64,000 nucleotides of DNA from Forficula auricularia (Eukaryota > Arthropoda > Insecta > Dermaptera > Forficulidae): positions 21,767,077 through 21,831,076 of the forward strand of contig JALMQS010000085.1 in NCBI GenBank assembly GCA_024734495.1, read 5' to 3'. Below, in pieces: positions 33,884 to 43,772 of this stretch. The notes under the pieces were generated by a model that ran no database searches, was not told the DNA's origin, and was given only the letters and a program-made list of their open reading frames with translations. The position numbers were made by a program, and so were the translations under genes. The stretch's first letter is position 1. Every line of letters begins with the position of its first letter.

Positions 33884-34171
33884 AATTAAATTAGGGAAAA
33901 AAGAAAAGATTTTTATATTATAGACAAAAAGGATCAGCCGGGATTCGAACCCGGGATCAGGAAGAGATTAAAAGATTAAATAAAAATGAAATTCCATAAT
34001 TCATATAGACATTGACTATCAGCTTGGGTTCAGGGATCGGTGGCCAAGAGGATAAGAGCTAAACCTCTTATAAAGGCATCGCAGCGCACATGCGAAGATC
34101 CCGGGTTCGAATCCCGGCTGATCCTTTTTGTCTATAATATAAAAATCTTTTCTTCGTTCCCTAATTTAATT
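33884..34171. repeat. Inverted duplication of a tRNA-like locus
   Basis: Arms of about 74 bp, 33884-33957 and 34097-34171, are almost exact reverse complements. They include the T arm, the 3' acceptor strand, a T-run and further flank to CCCTAATTTAATT. Only the right side has a complete tRNA-like body. Confidence 0.92.
34034..34124 (+). tRNA. Type II tRNA-like sequence (Leu/Ser type), probably degenerate
   Basis: GGATCGG pairs with CTGATCC as a 7-bp acceptor stem with one G-U. TGGCCAAGAGG fits the A box. TCGCA/TGCGA makes a long variable arm. CCGGG-TTCGAAT-CCCGG is a perfect T arm and GGTTCGAATCC a perfect B box. TTTTT follows as a pol III terminator. The anticodon arm is weak: only CCT/AGG around CTTATAA, giving UAU, which does not fit a long-variable-arm tRNA. 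It is more likely a pseudogene or SINE source than a working gene. Confidence 0.55.
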
Positions 34172-34985
34172 TAAAAATTGTCTTTCGACACGGCCTCATT
34201 GTGGTTGCGCCCTGGAGTGAAGAAGAAAATTATCTTCGACCTTTGGGTTCGCGATCGGGTGGGAGGCGTTTGGATATAGTTTAATTATATGTAATATTCA
34301 TTTACTATGAGTTAAGAATTCTTGGTCACTTGTTGCACATTAAAATTATAAAAATAAAAGATTTAAATTTTTTCAATATATTATATATATTTCGAGCTAT
34401 CAACCCATCTTCAGGAAAGTACAGAATTATAACTAATACAAAATTCGAATGCAAAGGTATTTATAGGTTTAATGAACAAGAGAGATTGTTTTCTTTCAAA
34501 AGAGAAACAAAGAGGTTGTCCTCTGCTTCATTTGTTTCTCTTTGTGAATCTCTCGGCAAAACAAAAACTTTTTAATTGTTTTCTTTGTTTAAATTATTTT
34601 AAGGGATAATCTCTTTTTTCAGATAGACTATTGTTCAGTGAAAATTTAGGGTAGGCTCTAATGACCTATAGATAAATAAAGGAAAATTAGAAGTACCTTG
34701 GTTATTATCTATAGGCTAGGTATGTATTTTTTTGGCTTTGTTATTAAAAGGTCTATTATAATATTTTTCTTTAAATCGAGTTGATTATTGATAAAATTTT
34801 CATTATTCTGAGGTATAAAAACTACCTGAAGTCTCTTGTGGCGGAAAAAAAAACTTAAATTCATATCGCTCTTTGTTTGGTGCTCAGACGATAGGTCTGC
34901 CACCTGGCTGCAAATATGGCAAATTCTGTTTGGGAATTTTGTCTCTACGAATTTTTTATATGGCCGGGGCGATTTGGAAATCTCG
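34172..34985. other. AT-rich spacer with one minus-strand hammerhead-like motif
   Basis: The motif at 34389-34414 is listed separately. AGAGAAACAAAGAGG and its complement near 34500-34545 form a small hairpin. Nothing else recognised. Confidence 0.5.
34375..34430 (-). ncRNA. Hammerhead-ribozyme-like motif
   Basis: Minus strand: CTGAAGA (34414-34408), one extra T, GGGT-TGATA-GCTC as a 4-bp stem II with G-U pairs, then GAAAT (34393-34389) and an AU-repeat that can self-pair as stem III. TTTC before the core can pair with GAAA after the AU tract as stem I. All three stems are possible. The extra nucleotide between GA and stem II is non-canonical. Confidence 0.5.
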
Positions 34986-34989
34986 CTTC

Positions 34990-35590
34990 TCGTTATGGGG
35001 AGGCGGATCGCCCCCTCCGCCCCCCCCCCCCCTCCCTGGATCCCCCTTGTCTGTAATCCGTGCCGAAATGAGGTTGAAGTTTTGAAAAAACTGCACTTTT
35101 TTTTTACAAAAATTGCATTTTTTTCCTTCATAAAAATGAAAAACCACTCATCCTAGAAACTTCGATTCCTATCTCATTCTCTAGGAAATTTTATTCACTT
35201 GAACGTTTATTTGGACTACTTTTTGATAAAAGTCTTAAATTTATAGATATCCAGCATTTTCCAAGACAGGACATGATCCGACCTCATTGATGTAGTCATT
35301 ACCGTTGTCCAATTAAGATGAAACTTTGCCAATCTCATTTTTTAGCAAATTGTAAACTATTATGGGGGTCCCCATTTTGTGCATTTTCTACAATGTTGCG
35401 TCACGAAATTTTGGTGGAGACCTCAGATTTGTATTCAGCTCCCCAAAAAAACATATACTAGTATATGCAAAAAAATCAGAACTACCCCAAAACTTTCCCC
35501 ATAGGGGCCCATTTGAGCAAAATTTGACTGGACTATCAAAAAATTCAAAAAAAATAAGTTGTAAGGCTGTGAACAATATTTATACAAGTT
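34990..35590. repeat. Core-repeat copy with GC-rich MITE end
   Basis: A GC-rich end (GGATCGCCCCCTCCGCC, then GGATCCCCCTTG at 35038) resembles the inverted terminus of the 53791-55245 element. It joins the core (35056-35240: CTTCATAAAAATG, ACTTGAACGTTTATTTGG). The continuation to 35590 includes a GGGGTCCCCATTTTG stretch not seen in the other copies. Frames on both strands near 34.8-35.15 kb arise from the G/C runs. Confidence 0.7.
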
Positions 35591-35604
35591 AGTTTAAATA
35601 AGTA

Positions 35605-35632
35605 AATACTCCAAATTTTACTACTTTTATAC
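35605..35632 (-). pseudogene. Short end piece of the 302-bp coding repeat
   Basis: CCAAATTTTACTACTTTTATACC with TTGGCTATTT matches 40721-40748 and 41022-41049. The same repeat unit resumes at 40508 (CTGGTGTG), so the LINE between interrupts it. Confidence 0.7.
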
Positions 35633-37860
35633 CTTGGCTATTTATTCGGCCAACTTTGTAAGTAACAAATAGACACGTTTTTATTTGCTCCGTACTTGAC
35701 TGTTTTTTTGAGTATGTCTAATTTTCAAAACTTTCTAATTATTTTACATCAAACTATTCGTTAAAAATTCCTCTTTCTAGTGATATAATTTATTTAATTT
35801 TACTTTTCGTAATTTAATTAATATTTGTGATTATTTGTTTAGCCAATCAAATAATTGACTAACTTATTTTATTTTTATTTTATTTCTATTCGTTAGATTG
35901 TGTTTGAAGACAAGAGGATCATCTCACAAACCATAAGTTTCGAATTTCAATTGATTTTCTTTCTCTCTTTAATACATTGCATTTGAAATAATTTTTAATT
36001 TTAATAATAATATTATTTTATTCATTATTGCATGTTGTTGCATCCTTTTTACGTTTAATTATTTTCTAAATTATAATTTTTCTTTTTTCTTTATTTTTTT
36101 TACGAACTATTATTAATATATTTATTTATATTTTAATTCCTTTTTTTATTAAGCCTAAGTAGTAATTAAGTATATAATATATCATTTCTTTCCCTACAAG
36201 TACAACCTAAATAATTAAGTGGTAGATAATTTTAAACTAATTATCGCTCGGTGAAACACCACTGCTCAAGTTATTAAAACTCAGTAAACTAGATTTTATC
36301 TATCTTTCTGAGATCAGACTTGTGATTCCGATTTCTTTCTTTTTTTCTTTCTTTCTATTCAATAATTTACACCCTCTCGCTCATTCTACATCATGTCTAC
36401 ATTGAGCATCCACTATTCCAATATTCGCGGTCTCTTTAGCAATAAAACTTCCGTTTTCCAGCATCTCGAAGACGAAAGACCCTCCATTTTGGCCCTCAGT
36501 GAAACCCAAATTGACACAGACAAATCCGATACTCCAGATCTCAAATTCGGAAAATATATTCTACACCCCAAATTCCGCCGGTATAACGGCGTCTGTTGCT
36601 ACGTTCGCGATAACATCCCCTGCGAACGACTTGGATTTTTAGAAAAAAGCTTACGACGCATTATGGCTTAAATTTAATACTAAGACCTCAAGTAGAATTC
36701 TCTGTACAATCTATAGATCTCCTAATGATAAAAAATTTAAAGTATTTTTCGATTATCTCGGCAATTGTGTGAATGTAATTCTTTCACGTTTTCCAAATTC
36801 TGAAGTCTCTTTCCTAGGTGACTTCAATGTACACATTAAGGACTAGTTGACATTCTCCAGATCCAACACCCCTCTGAAGGCAACGCTGCTCACATATTTG
36901 CAACTTCATATGACTTAACCCAAATTATAGATCGCCCCACTAGGATTCCGGACAACCCAAACGACATCCCATATCTCCTCGACCTCTTTCGTCATCTGCC
37001 CTTCTCAATTCTCTTTTAGTATCTCTGCACCTCTAGGTAACTCAGACCACAACATAATTAAAATAAAATCACATATCGACTTAGTAAAACGGGCTCTATC
37101 CTGCCCAAAGCCCAGAGAAATTAGGCTTTTTCTTAAAGCCAACTGGAATGAAATGCGTAACTTCTTCAGCTCTTTCCCATGGAATGATTACTGCTTCAGA
37201 AACAAAAATGCCACCGAAAGTGCCTCTGCATTCTCTGAAGTGATTCATATGGGCATCGAGTTACATGTCCCTTTCAAACGGGTAATTGGAAAACAGGACT
37301 CCAAGCCCTGGTTCAATAAGTCTTGCTCCGAAGCAGTCAAACAAAAAATCATGCTTTCTATAATTGGTCCTCGACACCATCAGAGTACAATCGCGTTCTC
37401 CTCACAAAAGCCCGCGCCCACTGTAAAAAAACAATCGATAATGCGATGAAGTCCTTCATTCAGAAAAAGCTGACAGGCTAGCAGCTTGCCCCAGCAGTTC
37501 AAACCAATTCTGGTCCCTTGATAAGTATGTAAAAAGAAATTTTACAAAACTCATCATTTCCCCCTCTCCCCGACAACTCGATAGCCATTGACGCCTCCGA
37601 CAAAGCCGAAGCTTTTGCCTCATATTTCGCGTCCAACTCAAACCTGGACGACAAAGGGCTTGAACCACATACTCCCCCAGTACTAATATAATATCAGATA
37701 CTGTTTTCAGGATACCAGCAATTCTAAAGATAATCCGGAATCTAAAGAACAACTCTTCTGCTGGCCCCGACGATATCTCTGCCATTCTCATTAAAAAATG
37801 CGCCCCTGAACTTGCTCCTATACTATCCAAATTATACAATCTCTCCTATAACTCTGGAAT
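35633..37860 (+). pseudogene. LINE (Jockey/CR1-like), 5' UTR, endonuclease and start of RT
   Basis: An AT-rich 5' UTR leads to ATG 36393 (HYSNIRGLFSNKTSVFQH, then LALSETQID), the start of an APE endonuclease. After a frame change GDFNVHI reads at 36819-36839, and GNSDHN at 37036-37053, both catalytic blocks of this domain. The frame at 37153-37449 is the linker (NWNEMRNFFSSFPWNDYC). Translation then reaches NNSSAGPDDISAILIKKCAPEL and LYNLSYNSGI at 37860, the first RT blocks. At least three frame breaks. The LINE stops abruptly at 37861 and resumes at about 39431. Confidence 0.88.
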
Positions 37861-38778
37861 ATTATGAGTAACAATATGAGTAATTAATTTCCGCAGATAA
37901 ACCAAAATTATAAATGTGTGGGTTAGTCCACTATTTCGCTTATAGCCTCATTTGTGAGAATCGTGATGTTTCAGCTCTTAATTACGTATTACTTAGTAAG
38001 TGTAGATTTAATCAAATCAGAGTACATGAAACACACGGACTAAGTGGCATCAAGCTGTTAGGTGAGTAAATTTCATACATCTAATAGAAAAATGTAATTG
38101 ATTTTTTAACTTAAGACACGAGCGCTCGATTGAGGGGGATTTTCCCTCCTCTAGGTTTGATATTATTAATTTATTATGGCCACTTTAACAATTTTTCAGG
38201 GAACAAAATTTATTGAACATTTTATTAATTCACCGAGTTCCGTTATTTACAGAAATAAAATTTTCTCTTTTGATGACACTGTTATTTAACCACTCTTCAC
38301 AAATTATATTAAGTTTATTGAAACATGAATAAATTTTGCTCCCACCTTGAAAAAAATTCTATGACGCCTATGACTAAGGAATAACTGATATATTAAAAAT
38401 CAATCATCACTGTTTTCTCGTTTGATTGTAATTGATAAAATAATTAATTCATTTATATATTTAACAAATAAAACTGAGAAAAAATATCAATATAAAAAGT
38501 GTGATTTTCGATAAGTTTAATTTTCATAAATAAAAAATTGAATATAAATAAATTTGAAGACTTTAGGGAAAACTTGTCATGTTTTTAACAATCGTTTTTC
38601 TTTCGTTTGGAATAATTTAAAAGAATAAAAAATAAAAAGGGAGGAAGGCAAGAAAGAAGCAAGCTGCTATGGAAGAGAATATTGAAGACAAGAGGCAGGC
38701 AATTGGCATATGACCCCATATATCGAACAAGAGCAGATGGAAGTTAGAAGTTAGAAGAATTAGTCCACCGGTGGATAC

Positions 38779-38907
38779 TTGATGCCAACGCTGGCCATCC
38801 GAGCCATCACAAAGCCTCATTACAATTGGCGCTGCTTCTGTTAGTTGACTCATTGCAAGGCAGACGTCGCCGTGACGAATCTCACCCCGTTCTGTTAGCG
38901 TCCAATC
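38779..38907 (-). CDS. Exon resembling the ricin-type lectin domain of a polypeptide GalNAc-transferase
   Basis: Minus strand: TTTGTTTAG at 38916-38908 is a good splice acceptor. The in-frame exon starts DWTLTERGEIRHGDVCLAMS and continues PIVMRLCDGSDGQRWH. The G-E-I-R...C-L and C-DGS-GQ-W spacing is that of the beta-trefoil (QxW) lectin repeat at the C-terminus of animal GALNT enzymes, which add GalNAc to Ser/Thr in the Golgi. The 3' edge is uncertain: GTATCC at 38778 could be the donor, but the frame stays open to 38617. No neighbouring GALNT exon was found, so it may be a stray or duplicated exon. Confidence 0.5.
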
Positions 38908-39084
38908 CTAAACAAATATTGAAATGGTTTAGTTCAACTTAGTGAATAGACACCTAACAGAAAAAAAATGTCGTCCCTAACAAGTTAAAAATTTCCATTG
39001 AAGAATCGATTTTGGCCATCTCATTTGTTTAAGGATTATTAGATAAAACAAACAAGATGATAGTTTTTTATTTTTGGAGAATCT

Positions 39085-39260
39085 TTAATCTCGATATATA
39101 TATTTCGAGTGACTAACCCATCTTCAGGAGCAACAGAAAGTAAAAAATGTTTCACCAAGTACCAACACCAAATTCCTTAAAAACTATCAGTTACTTTCTG
39201 TTACTCCTGAAGATGGGTTAGTCACCCGAAATATATATATCGAGATTAAAGATTATCCAA
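39085..39260. ncRNA. Inverted pair of hammerhead-like motifs
   Basis: Plus copy: CTGAAGA at 39207-39213, T, GGGT-TAGTC-ACCC, GAAAT (39228-39232), (AT)n, then C and GAG pairing with CTC before the core. Minus copy: CTGAAGA at 39127-39121, GGGT-TAGTC-ACTC, GAAAT (39106-39102), the same (AT)n and GAG. The two flank a spacer of about 80 bp, and the outer sequences are complementary. Confidence 0.55.
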
Positions 39261-39430
39261 AAATAAATTCGTTTTATTTTTTATATTTTAATGTGAAACC
39301 TACCAAGTATTTTTTATCAAATAATTTTAAAAAATGTTTCACCAAGTACCAACACCAAATTCCTTAAAAACTATTGAAGATGATACTTCGTTCAAAATGA
39401 AATTTGTGAAGGGCCTCTCTTGTTAGGAAC

Positions 39431-40507
39431 CGTGTCGGTGAATTTTTTAAATCGCTCTACTTAACTGGAATATCATCTTCCCCTTCCACACCAACGCTGG
39501 AGTTCCTCAGGGATCGGTTATCTCCCTACGCTTTTTCTTATCTATATCAACAACCTTCTAAACTTGCACTCCAATCCGGTACATTGTTACGAAGATGACA
39601 GCACCCTACATAACGCCCCTGCATCGCATAAAAACCTTGCAGATTGCCTCTTCAATTAATTTAGACTTATTCAAACTTAAAAACTGGGGATCCCAAAACT
39701 TAGTTAACTTCAATGCAGGGAAAACTCAGTGTTGCCTTATTTCTAGGCGCGTCGACAGAAACCTCCCAAACATATCATTCGACTCAAACTCACTAGAATT
39801 CAGGGATAAAATTTCAATGCTAGGCGTAACTCTAGGGTCTGACCTTTCATGGAATGACCATATCTCAACCACTGCTAAAGCTGCAGCGCGCAAGCTTGGT
39901 CTCCTATTTAGGTTAGACGCTGTTATACTCCCAGTCAACTTCTTATACTGTATAAGGCTCAAATTCGTCCCTGTCTCGAAAATGGCTCTCATCTGTGGAG
40001 GGGTGCCTCCAAGCATTCTCTTGCTACAATGGATGCAATTCAGAAGCGAGCAATTAAACTAATAGGAGACCCGGCTCTAACCAACTCACTCGACTCCCTG
40101 GCTCACCGAAGAACCGTTTCTGCCGTTTACCTATACTACAGATACTATCACGGTGTCTGTTCAGTCGAGCGGAAATCACTTATCCCCCCTAATGCCCTCT
40201 TTACGACAAACACGCGGTTTTCTAACGCTCAGCATCCCTTCGCTGTCAAATTGGATAAAAGACGAACAAGCGCTTTCGCCAACTCTTTTATCCCTATGAC
40301 CTCCAGAGACTGGAACTCGCTCCCTGCCACCATCTTTCCCGCGACTTATAACCTTCAGCTATTTAAGACCCGTATCCACAGATACCTTCGACCTCCGCCC
40401 AACCCATAAAATTCTTTCTTCTTTTTTCACGATGGAGGGCCAACTCGAGGCCTTTAGGGGTTGCACCTTTTGGTGTAACTCCTTCTCTCATCATTATCAT
40501 AAAAAAA
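39431..40507 (+). pseudogene. LINE, C-terminal half of RT and 3' UTR
   Basis: NAGVPQGSVISPT (about 39490-39530) and YINNLL are RT motifs. YEDD at 39588-39599 stands in the usual F/Y-A-D-D position, with Glu for Ala. The 39595-40062 frame, a shift, and the 40029-40409 frame give the thumb and C-terminal region (QKRAIKLIGDPALTN, SRDWNSLPATIFPATYN). The 3' UTR (GGCCTTTAGGGGTTGCACC) ends in an A-run at 40500-40507, next to the interrupted host repeat. Confidence 0.88.
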
Positions 40508-41317
40508 ACTGGTGTGTTGAAAATACCTATTCTTTGATTTTGTCGGATGTCTCAAGTTTTGATGGATCCTCAAATACGAGGCCAACATCTTCATCAATAT
40601 CTAGAATTTCATAGACTGGTTCTTTTTGATGCACTATAATTCCTGTTGTTTTTAATTTGTTATCTAAAAAAATTATTCAGGGTAGGCATCTCAGAAAACA
40701 CTAAATAGCTAACTACTTCAAATTTTACTACTTTTATACCTTGGTTATTTGAAACTGGTGTGGTAGAAATATAAACATTTTCGGGTTGTTCCGATACAGA
40801 AATTTCATAAAGAATGCTGGGAATATCCAATTCTTTGATTTTCTCGGGTGTCTGAAGTTTTGATGGATCCTCAAATACGAGGCCAACATCTTCATCAATA
40901 TCTAGAATTTCATAGACTGGTTCTTTTTGATGCACTATAATTCCTGTTGTTTTTAATTTGTTATCTAAAAAAATTATTCAGGGTAGGCATCTCAGAAAAC
41001 ACTAAATAGCTAACTACTTCAAATTTTACTACTTTTATACCTTGGTTATTTGAAACTGGTGTGGTAGAAATATAAACATTTTCGGGTTGTTCCGATACAG
41101 AAATTTCATAAAGAATGCTGGGAATATCCAATTCTTTGATTTTCTCGGGTGTCTGAAGTTTTGAGGGATCCTGAAAAACAAGTTCAACATTTTCAGGTTG
41201 TTCCGATACAGAAATTTCATAGACAGGTTCATGAAGCTCTCTAATTCTTGTTCTTAATAATTCGTAATCTAAAATGGAATTATTCAGGGTAGGCATCTCA
41301 AAAAACACTAAAATCAA
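40508..41317 (-). pseudogene. Tandemly repeated acidic coding unit (302-bp period), decayed
   Basis: On the minus strand an acceptor-like TTGATTTTAG (41318-41309) precedes a frame with EMPTLNNSILDYELL, EPVYEISVSEQPENV, DPSKLQTPEKIKELDIPS and TTPVSNNQGIKVVKFEVV. The 302-bp unit repeats almost identically (40660-40960 versus 40961-41260), followed by a third partial unit to 40508. A 2-nt loss in a T-run near 40973 and 40672 ends each frame at FFR-stop, yet the next unit stays open in another frame. The protein was acidic and repetitive. I recognise no family, and transmembrane or enzyme motifs are absent. Confidence 0.6.
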
Positions 41318-41384
41318 TTAATAAATGTTACAACAAGTTTAATAAATCCAAGTTAACAAATGGCATAGAAAAAGTATATTTAGC

Positions 41385-41982
41385 AAAAAGAGGCATAGCC
41401 AGGTGGGGGGGGGGGGGGGGGGGGTTGCTAACAGAATTTCGTGACGGAACATTGTCAAAAATGGAAAAAAAAATTAAAAAATCTTATTTTTTGGCGGTTT
41501 TTTGATTACCTATAACTCGAAAACTATAACTTTTCGTAAATAACCTTCCTTTCCGAAATCAAAGGGCATAAAATTTCCTAAAAATTGCATTTTATATGTT
41601 TTCTTTTCAAACAACTGTTCGGGCTCAAGGACTAGTTGAAAATTGGAGTTTCCTCAAATCCCAAAAACTCGAACTTTTTTCGATTTTTTCCCTATTTGAC
41701 CAAGAAGGAGTACGCTTTCGACAAAGACCACTCTATAGATTTTTAAACTAAATTAAATTTACTACAATTAAAACAAAGTTTCATCTTAATTGGACAATGG
41801 TAACCAGTGCCGCAATGAGGTTGAAATTTTGAAAAACTGCAATTTTTTGGAAAAATTCGCAGTTTTGCCATCATAAAATGAAAACCGCACATCCTAAAAA
41901 ATTGATTCTTATCTCATTCCCTAGCAAACTTTGTTGACTTGAACGTTTACTCAGACTACTTTTTTGTTAAAACTCCTAGATT
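41385..41982. repeat. Core-repeat copy with G-run terminus
   Basis: It opens GGCATAGCCAGGT and a run of 21 G (41404-41424), continues with arm-like text (TAACTCGAAAACTATAAC, AATAACCTTCCTTTCC) and then the core (41640-41970). It abuts the MITE end at 41984. Confidence 0.75.
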
Positions 41983-41983
41983 C

Positions 41984-42240
41984 AAGGGCGGATCCAGGGG
42001 GGCGGAGGGGGCGATCGCCCCCCCCCCCCTATACAGACCCGTGCCTGGCGGGAGTGCAACACGTGCGTCGCACGCAGAGGTCAAAAAACGACGGCCAAAT
42101 CGACAGGTAATTTATAACGAGTTTTTTTATTTTAATTAACTTAAAATATGAGATATGAAATTTGTAAAAAAAAACATTAAAATTTTAAAATTGAAAATAA
42201 AGTTCTATGTATGTGTGTGTGTGGGGGTCTCTGCCCCCCC
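41984..42240. mobile_element. MITE end, CAAGGGCGGATCC family
   Basis: CAAGGGCGGATCCAGG at 41984 followed by GGCGATCGCCCC is the same terminus as 53791. No right end was located within the next kilobase, so it is partial. C-runs flank it. Confidence 0.6.
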
Positions 42241-42339
42241 CCCCCCTCTCCCCCACTTGGACAATTCGATCGCGACACACTTTCGAGATAAAAAGTAGAT
42301 CTTATATACATCGGCCACCTTATATACATTCGTAAGTTA

Positions 42340-42550
42340 GAAGACATCTGATCTAAATATGAAATTTCATAATAATCCCTTCAGCCGTTTTTACAAGAAT
42401 CGTGAGCAAATTTTCGCGGAACCCACGGAAACATACAGACAGACAGACATACAGACATGAATTTTGTTGAGGGTGTTTTCGTCCATAACTTTGCTTAAAA
42501 CGTGTGCAACCAAAATTTGGCGTGATTTGGAGCAATGTACAGACAAAACC

Positions 42551-42585
<35 letters not shown>

Positions 42586-42590
42586 CTAGC
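42340..42590 (+). mobile_element. RTE-like LINE 3' region
   Basis: CCTTCAGCCGTTTTTACAAG, ACAGACAGACAGACATACAGAC and a terminal (AT)n to about 42585 are the layout of RTE-type 3' UTRs. No ORF remains. Confidence 0.45.
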
Positions 42591-42885
42591 TGCAAGGCCC
42601 GTCTTCGGCGGCCCTCTTGCTAGCCAGGGGGCACGCCCCCTTGACTCCCTTCCCTCGAACCCCACCCTCACCCCCATTCCCACCCACCAGACCCCTCGAA
42701 ACCCACCCAGCACCCCCACCCCCGCACCATGCCCAACCCCCGCCCCCACACCACCACTCCAACACTCCATTCCGCACCCTAACCCACTAACCCCCTCACC
42801 CCCACACCATGCACCCGTTCCTAACCGGCGCCCCCACACCACCACCCCGGACCCCACCCCGTGCCCTCCAGCCCTGCGCACCACG
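42590..42885. repeat. Strand-asymmetric C-rich island
   Basis: About 290 bp dominated by C on the plus strand (CCCCACC, CCCACACCACC), very unlike the surrounding AT-rich DNA. It starts AGCTGCAAGGCCCGTC after an (AT)n tract. Long frames on both strands result from the composition and are not genes. Confidence 0.75.
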
Positions 42886-43152
42886 CAAATGAAATTTGAA
42901 CTTTTATTAAAACTTTATTTAAATGTAAAAGGATATTGAGAAAGTATGATAATTTGTAATTGTATCTTTTAATTTAATCTTACTTATTTTTTTATAAAAT
43001 TCAAAAACTATCAACAAAATTTATTGAATATGTTAGTTTACGAGTTAATAGAACAAATTATATGGTTATTTGTAAAAATTTTAAAAATAATTTGGTATTT
43101 AATAAAGGTTTTATTGGTGGCTCAATTTTTTGCACCGTAGTGTAATACTTAC
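42886..43152. other. AT-rich DNA downstream of the THAP-like exon
   Basis: In the minus direction this would be the intron after the exon ending at 43153. No further exon recognised. Confidence 0.4.
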
Positions 43153-43233
43153 AATTATATTCTGGTTTTTAGGGTTAGGAAATCTATGCATATCAGCATT
43201 TCCCTTACTTGAACCAGAATTTGGGACAGCCAT
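43153..43233 (-). CDS. THAP-domain-like first coding exon
   Basis: ATG at 43233-43231 on the minus strand gives 27 codons, MAVPNSGSSKGNAD then MHRFPNPKNQNII, followed by GTAAGT (43152-43147), a perfect 5' splice site. AVPNS...K...HRFP is the start of a THAP zinc finger (AVPNC...HRFP) except that the second Cys reads Ser and the first Cys is absent. THAP domains bind DNA and occur both in P-type transposases and in host regulators. About 200 bp of AT-rich leader and a YY1-like site lie upstream. No second THAP exon was found, so it may be a relic. Confidence 0.5.
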
Positions 43234-43439
43234 AGTTAAATTATTATCTTATTATTTATTTTTGTTAAATATAATTTATTCCTATATATAGATTAATTGT
43301 TTTTATAGAAAACTTATGTATCTTTTATCTATTCTTAAATTTACAAATAATTTTTTTTATCTATCTCCGGAGACATTAAATTAGCGTTCCTAGCGAGCAA
43401 ATCTTGTACTTCTTTTAAAATCGCTTAAACTAGTCCATA

Positions 43440-43570
43440 GATAAAAGAAAAATAGATAGGCGACTCGGCCGCCATTTTGTTTTTTGTTTTTCTTTTGCAC
43501 TCCCATCACAGAGGGCTAGCGGTAAGGTCGTGGTAGGCAGAAGCGCGCTCAGTTTGATTGAAAATTCTTA
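43440..43570 (-). promoter_or_regulatory. Candidate promoter with YY1/Pho-like site
   Basis: GCCGCCATTTTG at 43468-43479 (minus-strand CAAAATGGCGGC) is the classical YY1/Pho binding sequence, often found near start sites of TATA-less genes. It lies in a GC-richer patch about 240 bp upstream of the minus-strand THAP-like ATG. Confidence 0.4.
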
Positions 43571-43685
43571 GGCGGGAAAATTAAGTAATATTTTTATTTA
43601 ATAATACTAATACAAATTTCTGATTTTCATTTAAATATAAGTATTTATACCAATCGCACATAATTTTATATTAAGTGAAATATTT

Positions 43686-43772
43686 AAGAGGCATCCGAGG
43701 GCTTGGTGAAATGTTATTAAATAAATGAAATTTGATAATAACATCTAATACGTCTTCGGATGCCTCAACAAA
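43686..43772. repeat. Short hairpin
   Basis: GAGGCATCCGAGG and CTTCGGATGCCTC form arms around an AT-rich loop with a further inner pairing (TTATTAAATAAATG / AATAACATC). Isolated. Confidence 0.55.

Larger units (their letters stand above)
37861..39430. other. Non-LINE DNA between the two LINE halves
   Basis: The middle of the RT domain (on the order of 150 codons) is absent and this 1.57-kb segment takes its place. It holds AT-rich sequence, a lectin-like exon on the minus strand (38779-38907) and an inverted pair of hammerhead-like motifs at 39.1-39.24 kb. No TSD was identified. Confidence 0.6.

Noticed and set aside
34709..35156. Frames of 106 and 140 residues near 35 kb
   Set aside because: They overlap on opposite strands across G/C runs and a known repeat core; no motif is present.
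42495..42939. Long open frames on both strands (129 and 134 residues)
   Set aside because: They run through the C-rich low-complexity island; composition alone keeps both strands open.
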